DNA from: Gammaproteobacteria bacterium
GTDB taxonomy: Bacteria; Pseudomonadota; Gammaproteobacteria; Pseudomonadales; Pseudohongiellaceae
DNA length: 10,841 bases
Reading direction: 5' to 3'
Assembly: GCA_016762995.1 (NCBI GenBank)
Contig: JAESUT010000028.1
Coordinates: forward strand, 4,923 to 15,763
Below the pieces are notes generated by a model that was not told the DNA's origin, did not search any database, and was given only the letters and a program-made list of their open reading frames with translations. Every line of letters begins with the position of its first letter. Positions within the stretch are counted from its first letter, which is position 1. Positions 7,987 to 10,841 of this stretch are shown here, piece by piece. The position numbers were made by a program, and so were the translations under genes.

Positions 7987-8529
7987 ATGATTCGCAAGAT
8001 CAAGGGTCGCGGGCCAGCACCGGTACACCTGTGGGATCCGCCATTCTGTGGCGACATGGACATGGTTATCGCCAGAGACGGCACTTGGATTCACGAGGGT
8101 AAACCGATTCGCCGACAAGCTCTGGTCGAACTTTTTGCCTCGGTTCTAAAGATCGCAGACGATGGTCAATACTATCTGGTAACGCCTGCAGAGAAAGTTG
8201 GGATACAAGTCGAGGATTGTCCCTTTGTGGCTCTCGACATGGATGTGGAGGGAGAAGGGCGTCAGCAGAGATTAACGTTTACTACGAATATTGGCGAGAA
8301 GGTCACGGCGGGGGAAGGCCACCTGCTGAATATTCAAGTAGACCCAAATAGTGGCGAACCGCATCCCAGCATCCATGTGCGCAGCGGTCTCGATGCGCTG
8401 ATAAATCGTGCGGTCTTCTATCGCCTGGTTGATCTTGCGATGTCCGGAGAGGCCGAAACAGGGCAATCGACTATGGGTATTTGGAGCGGGGGGCAATTCT
8501 TTGCCCTAGATGAACAGGGTTCGATGTAA
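7987..8529 (+). CDS. DUF1285 family protein (PF06938), function unknown
   Basis: Small soluble protein, 180 aa from the ATG used here. It carries the family hallmarks in order: PVHLWDPPFCGDMDM (12-26), IARDGTWIHEGKPI (28-41), YYLVTPAEKVGI (62-73), FVALDMDVEGEG (80-91), LTFTTNIGE (96-104), and HVRSGLDALINRAVFYRLVDL (130-150, about the C-terminal third). Solved structures of DUF1285 proteins show a fold of repeated beta motifs and a role in signalling was only suggested; no catalytic residues are assigned. There is no signal peptide or membrane segment. The gene stands alone, diverges from the mnmH operon and ends before a probable terminator. Oddity: the frame is open upstream to 7897 and the extra residues IDPFD-MIRKIKGRG resemble the usual N-terminal extension of the family, yet no ATG, GTG or TTG precedes 7987, so the annotated start may be too short. 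Confidence 0.88.
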   Translation: MIRKIKGRGPAPVHLWDPPFCGDMDMVIARDGTWIHEGKPIRRQALVELFASVLKIADDGQYYLVTPAEKVGIQVEDCPFVALDMDVEGEGRQQRLTFTTNIGEKVTAGEGHLLNIQVDPNSGEPHPSIHVRSGLDALINRAVFYRLVDLAMSGEAETGQSTMGIWSGGQFFALDEQGSM

Positions 8530-8551
8530 GCGAAGGGGTAAATTGGGCCCG

Positions 8552-8582
8552 TAAACCGCTCTCTCAGTTGACCTAAACCGCT
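8552..8582. repeat. Pair of 9-bp direct repeats TAAACCGCT, 22 bp apart
   Basis: TAAACCGCT occurs at 8552-8560 and again at 8574-8582, start to start 22 bp, about two DNA turns. The pair lies in the gap between the DUF1285 stop and etfB. It is enclosed by GGCCCG (8546-8551) and its complement CGGGCC (8610-8615). No known binding site is recognised. Confidence 0.4.
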
Positions 8583-8601
8583 AAAAACGGCATTATTGCC
8601 A

Positions 8602-8631
8602 CCTTTTTTCGGGCCGTGAAAAGGGATTTTT
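8602..8631 (+). terminator. Probable terminator after the DUF1285 gene
   Basis: CCTTTT (8602-8607) pairs with AAAAGG (8619-8624), extended by a T-G wobble and a C-G pair around the GGGCC loop, and a T-run (8627-8631) follows after GGA. The stem is AT-rich, so strength is uncertain. A smaller hairpin GGCA-TTAT-TGCC (8589-8600) followed by the T6 tract at 8604-8609 is an alternative. The position, about 75 nt after the stop codon and before the etfB promoter region, is right for a terminator. Confidence 0.4.
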
Positions 8632-8645
8632 CTGTGCTCCAACCT

Positions 8646-8689
8646 AGTGGATTAACAGTTGATTAACAGTTGATTGCTAGTAAAAAAGC
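8646..8689. repeat. 11-bp direct-repeat array upstream of etfB
   Basis: Units in one register are AGTGGATTAAC (8646-8656), AGTTGATTAAC (8657-8667), AGTTGATTGCT (8668-8678) and AGTAAAAAAGC (8679-8689); the first two differ at one base. Read in another register this is TTAACA-N5-TTAACA (8652-8657 and 8663-8668). Tandem half-sites every 11 bp are the geometry bound by OmpR/PhoB-family response regulators. The array lies 38-81 nt before the etfB ATG, overlapping the likely promoter: TTGATT (8659-8664), 16 nt, TAAAAA (8681-8686), each box matching four of six consensus bases. The regulator is unknown. Confidence 0.55.
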
Positions 8690-8726
8690 CAAACCATCCT
8701 TGTTAGACACTATAAATGGAGAATCC

Positions 8727-9476
8727 ATGAAGATTCTTGTTGCGATAAAGCGCGTCGTTGATGCGAACGTTAAAGTTAGAGTTAAGGGCGACGGCACTGG
8801 CGTCGACCTTACTAATGCCAAGATGGCGATCAATCCCTTCTGTGAGATCGCTATTGAAGAGGCGATCCGAATCAAAGAATCGGGTGCAGCAGATGAAATC
8901 ATCGCTGTATCCATAGGGCCTCAGGTTAGCCAAGAGCAAATTCGCACTGCGCTGGCATTGGGTGCCGATCGAGGAATACTCGTTCTGACGGACGAGCAGG
9001 TAGAGCCATTGGCGGTTGCCAAGATCCTTAAAACTCTAGTCGATAAAGAGGGTATCGACCTCGTTATCCTAGGAAAGCAATCCATTGATACCGACAACAA
9101 TCAGGTAGGACAAATGCTTGCCGGGCTGTGTAATTACCCGCAGGGCACGTTTGCCAGCAAGGCAGAAATAAAAGGCGACAAGATTGAAGTGACGCGCGAG
9201 GTCGATGGCGGCGAGCAGACTGTATTACTCAGCCTGCCGGCAATCCTGACGACAGACCTGCGTCTAAACGAACCACGTTATGCTTCATTGCCAAACATTA
9301 TGAAGGCTAAGAAAAAGCCAATAGATGCCACCACGCCAGCTGAATTAGGTGTCGATATTACATCGAAACTGAAAACACTCAGCATTGCCGCTCCAGCAGA
9401 GCGCAGCGCAGGCATTATCGTCGAGTCTGTTGAAGAGCTCGTTAATAAATTAAAGACTGAAGCTAAAGTCATATAG
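8727..9476 (+). CDS. etfB: Electron transfer flavoprotein, beta subunit
   Basis: Small subunit of the FAD/AMP-containing electron transfer flavoprotein, which accepts electrons from acyl-CoA and other dehydrogenases and hands them to ETF:quinone oxidoreductase at the inner membrane. Its 249 residues are the standard length. Seen: N-terminal [28 protein letters not shown] (36-51), the AMP-binding region [20 protein letters not shown] (114-133), the ETF-beta signature from Val155 to Thr175 ([10 protein letters not shown], then LPAILT), and the docking loop [14 protein letters not shown] (184-197), where the conserved leucine and lysines contact partner dehydrogenases. The ATG at 8727 has GGAG (8718-8721) 5 nt upstream; an upstream in-frame start 19 codons earlier falls in the repeat array and would add a non-conserved peptide. 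It is followed by etfA after 9 nt, as in most bacteria. Confidence 0.97.
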   Translation: MKILVAIKRVVDANVKVRVKGDGTGVDLTNAKMAINPFCEIAIEEAIRIKESGAADEIIAVSIGPQVSQEQIRTALALGADRGILVLTDEQVEPLAVAKILKTLVDKEGIDLVILGKQSIDTDNNQVGQMLAGLCNYPQGTFASKAEIKGDKIEVTREVDGGEQTVLLSLPAILTTDLRLNEPRYASLPNIMKAKKKPIDATTPAELGVDITSKLKTLSIAAPAERSAGIIVESVEELVNKLKTEAKVI

Positions 9477-9488
9477 GTGGTGAGCATG
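9475..9488 (+). promoter_or_regulatory. etfA ribosome binding site overlapping the etfB stop
   Basis: AGGTGG (9475-9480) begins inside the etfB TAG stop (9474-9476) and lies 5 nt before the etfA ATG at 9486. This decides between the in-frame GTG codons at 9477 and 9480 and the ATG: the two GTGs are part of or right at the Shine-Dalgarno, and the ATG gives the conserved N-terminus [10 protein letters not shown]. Confidence 0.8.
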
Positions 9489-10412
9489 TCAATTTTAGTA
9501 ATAGCAGAGCACGATAACGAATCGATCAACACCGCCACGCTGAATACAGTCACCGCGGCGCAGGCCATCGGTGATGATGTGCATGTACTAGTTGCAGGTA
9601 GAGGCTGCCAGGGTGCAGCGTCTCAAGCTGCAGAAATATCGGGGGTTACGAAGGTGATCAGTGCTGATGCTGAGTCCTACGCGCATCAACTACCTGAAAA
9701 CGTAGCGCCTCTTGTAGTTGAGCTAGCCAAGGACTATTCACATATATTGTCTGCGGCGACCACTACTGGCAAGAACCTTATGCCTAGAGCGGCAGCGCTT
9801 CTAGACGTTGCGCAGATATCAGACATCATAGAAGTGAAGAGCGAAGATACCTTCGTGCGCCCCATCTACGCGGGCAACGCGATGGCTACTGTGCAGTCAT
9901 CTGATTCGGTCAAAATGATTACTGTTCGAACTACTGCCTACGCCGAAGCTGAAAAGGGTGGCAGCGCTACTATCGAGAACTGTGACTTTGTCAGCGCGCA
10001 GAACGTGGCTACTTTTGTCAGCGAACAGCTTTCGGTCTCGGAGCGTCCTGAGTTGACTGCAGCATCAATAGTAATCTCGGGTGGTCGTGGCATGCAGAGC
10101 GGCGAGAATTTCGTTCTTCTGGAGCGAGTCGCAGATAAGCTAGGGGCAGCAATTGGCGCTTCCAGGGCTGCGGTTGACGCAGGCTTCGTGCCAAACGATA
10201 TGCAGGTGGGTCAGACAGGCAAGATCGTCGCCCCTGATCTGTATATTGCGGTTGGTATCTCCGGTGCGATTCAGCATCTTGCGGGTATGAAAGACAGCAA
10301 GGTAATTGTTGCCATAAACAAAGATGAAGAGGCGCCGATTTTTCAGATTGCCGACTACGGTTTGGTAGGCGATTTGTTTAAGATACTTCCAGAGTTAGAG
10401 GCGGCTCTTTAA
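9486..10412 (+). CDS. etfA: Electron transfer flavoprotein, alpha subunit
   Basis: Large subunit of the electron transfer flavoprotein; its C-terminal domain holds the FAD that carries electrons from dehydrogenases to the quinone pool. Length 308 aa is normal. The N-terminal domain starts [11 protein letters not shown] and includes [19 protein letters not shown] (86-104). The FAD domain shows VISGGRGM (196-203), [11 protein letters not shown] (224-234), QVGQTGK (240-246), [13 protein letters not shown] (256-268), AINKD (276-280) and [10 protein letters not shown] (288-297), which are the usual flavin contacts. All of these are intact, so the protein should be functional. It is co-transcribed with etfB and ends before a repeat array and a strong terminator. 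ETF dehydrogenase, its redox partner, is not in this window. Nothing indicates the electron-bifurcating (Fix-type) variant; the ordinary fatty-acid-oxidation type is most likely. Confidence 0.97.
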   Translation: MSILVIAEHDNESINTATLNTVTAAQAIGDDVHVLVAGRGCQGAASQAAEISGVTKVISADAESYAHQLPENVAPLVVELAKDYSHILSAATTTGKNLMPRAAALLDVAQISDIIEVKSEDTFVRPIYAGNAMATVQSSDSVKMITVRTTAYAEAEKGGSATIENCDFVSAQNVATFVSEQLSVSERPELTAASIVISGGRGMQSGENFVLLERVADKLGAAIGASRAAVDAGFVPNDMQVGQTGKIVAPDLYIAVGISGAIQHLAGMKDSKVIVAINKDEEAPIFQIADYGLVGDLFKILPELEAAL

Positions 10413-10437
10413 TAAACGCTTTGCTTGATGATGACTT

Positions 10438-10499
10438 AAGTGAACATGAAGTAAGCGTGAAGTCAGAGTTGAATAAGAGTTGAATAAGAGTTAAAAAAC
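10438..10499. repeat. 11-bp direct-repeat array downstream of etfA
   Basis: The clearest units are AGTTGAATAAG at 10467-10477 and an identical copy at 10478-10488, then AGTTAAAAAAC at 10489-10499. Before them are weaker units of the same spacing in a shifted register: AAGTGAACATG (10438-10448), AAGTAAGCGTG (10449-10459) and AAGTCAG (10460-10466). All lie between the etfA stop and the terminator, with no open reading frame through them. The consensus is very close to the array upstream of etfB. Confidence 0.55.
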
Positions 10500-10527
10500 A
10501 GCCGTTCAACTTTTACATTTACAACAC

Positions 10528-10563
10528 ACATAAAAAAGCCCGGATGCCCGGGCTTTTTTATGT
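10528..10563. terminator. Strong bidirectional rho-independent terminator between etfA and the rne-like gene
   Basis: A perfect 16-bp inverted repeat with loop ATGC (10544-10547): left arm 10528-10543 and right arm 10548-10563, with GC core GCCCGG/CCGGGC (10538-10543 and 10548-10553) flanked by A6 (10532-10537) and T6 (10554-10559). Because the A-tract reads as a T-tract on the other strand, it can stop both the etfBA transcript and the convergent minus-strand transcript. It is the only clear intrinsic terminator in the window. Confidence 0.93.
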
Positions 10564-10599
10564 CACTCGTTTGATTCAGCGAGCGTCTATTTAGTTCAA

Positions 10600-10841
10600 C
10601 TACTCTCCCTTATTCTGCTCTTTCTCGGCTGCCATTGCGCGACGTTTAATTTCGCGTGGGTCGTTAGCGGCGCGGCCGTTTGCAGATGCCGGTGCAACAG
10701 GTTTCTTGCTTGGCTCAGGTTTGCTCTGCTGTGCAGGTGCAGGTGCAGGTGCAGGTGCAGGTGTAGGTGTAGGTGTAGGTGTAGGTGTAGGTTTGGGAGC
10801 AGGAGCTTTAGTCTCTGTCTGAACTTTTGCCGGTGCACTTG
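10600..10841 (-). CDS. rne: C-terminal tail of a probable ribonuclease E (5' part outside window)
   Basis: The last 80 codons of a minus-strand gene that enters from the right edge; stop TAG at 10602-10600. The tail is disordered in composition: SAPAKVQTETKAPAPK, then five Pro-Thr and five Pro-Ala dipeptides, KPEPSKKPVAPAS, and the end NGRAANDPREIKRRAMAAEK plus a few acidic residues. The basic NDPR-containing end (codons 10654-10665) resembles the short linear motif near the C-terminus of pseudomonad RNase E, whose Pro/Ala-rich scaffold binds degradosome partners. The catalytic domain is not in view, so the product is inferred from this motif and composition; another protein with a proline-rich tail cannot be excluded. 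The frame overlaps a false 80-codon frame of Leu-His repeats. The gene converges on etfA and shares its terminator, which lies 37 nt after the stop. Confidence 0.6.
   Translation of the reverse strand, partial: SAPAKVQTETKAPAPKPTPTPTPTPTPAPAPAPAPAQQSKPEPSKKPVAPASANGRAANDPREIKRRAMAAEKEQNKGE
10731..10790. repeat. 60-bp hexanucleotide repeat inside the rne-like gene
   Basis: Ten hexamers without a single interruption on the plus strand: GTGCAG five times (10731-10760) and then GTGTAG five times (10761-10790). On the coding strand these read (CCT ACA)5 and (CCT GCA)5, giving five Pro-Thr and five Pro-Ala dipeptides. The unit is a multiple of three, so gain or loss of copies keeps the frame. Confidence 0.95.

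Noticed and set aside
8711..8717. TATAAAT as a -10 box for etfB
   Set aside because: Transcription would start inside the Shine-Dalgarno, and there is no -35 box at proper spacing.
8670..8726. 19-codon extension of EtfB
   Set aside because: It overlaps the repeat array and lacks conservation; the ATG at 8727 has a good Shine-Dalgarno and gives the standard 249 residues.
10596..10838. Minus-strand frame rich in Leu-His repeats
   Set aside because: It is the out-of-frame reading of the hexamer repeat. The neighbouring frame gives a sensible Pro/Thr/Ala-rich tail with the NDPR motif and a proper stop.
1..10841. Defence island, CRISPR or mobile element
   Set aside because: The AddAB-type proteins resemble Cas4 and helicase defence genes in motifs, but the pair is a standard repair enzyme here. 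There are no CRISPR-like spaced repeats, transposases, integrases or toxin-antitoxin genes.

Overview
The window looks like chromosomal housekeeping DNA from a gammaproteobacterium, probably a marine or environmental one. The evidence is the Pseudomonas-like hypoxanthine phosphoribosyltransferase, the DUF1285 protein, the MnmH that aligns end to end with E. coli YbbB, and a probable RNase E tail carrying an NDPR motif. The genus cannot be fixed from sequence alone. I saw no insertion sequence, phage gene, CRISPR array, tRNA or rRNA.

Layout: (1) 1-390, plus strand, the 3' part of a hypoxanthine/guanine phosphoribosyltransferase. (2) 425-7725, minus strand, a tight three-gene operon read from right to left: mnmH (tRNA 2-selenouridine synthase), an AddB-like nuclease and an AddA-like helicase-nuclease. 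The first two genes are separated by 3 nt and the last two overlap by ATGA, so translation is probably coupled. (3) 7726-7986, an intergenic region between diverging genes with several inverted repeats and a good sigma70-like promoter for the next gene. (4) 7987-8529, plus strand, a DUF1285 protein whose true start is uncertain. (5) 8530-8726, a probable terminator, then a run of 11-bp direct repeats in front of etfB. (6) 8727-10412, plus strand, etfB-etfA, both subunits of the electron transfer flavoprotein. (7) 10413-10599, a second 11-bp repeat array and a strong bidirectional terminator shared with (8) 10600-10841, minus strand, the C-terminal end of a probable RNase E gene containing a 60-bp hexanucleotide repeat.

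How the genes work together: the AddB-like and AddA-like proteins should form one helicase-nuclease that resects double-strand breaks for RecA-dependent repair, doing the job of RecBCD. Both carry complete nuclease motifs, and the AddB-like subunit keeps the four-cysteine iron-sulfur staple but has no visible Walker A. MnmH modifies the wobble uridine of certain tRNAs with selenium and has no obvious functional link to the repair genes. EtfBA passes electrons from acyl-CoA and other dehydrogenases to ETF:quinone oxidoreductase, which is not in this window.

No clearly new multi-gene system is present. The points most worth a second look are the similar 11-bp repeat arrays on both sides of etfBA, the DUF1285 gene whose reading frame continues upstream of its only ATG to a well-placed Shine-Dalgarno followed by ATC, the coupling of selenouridine synthesis with break repair, and the altered P-loop in MnmH.
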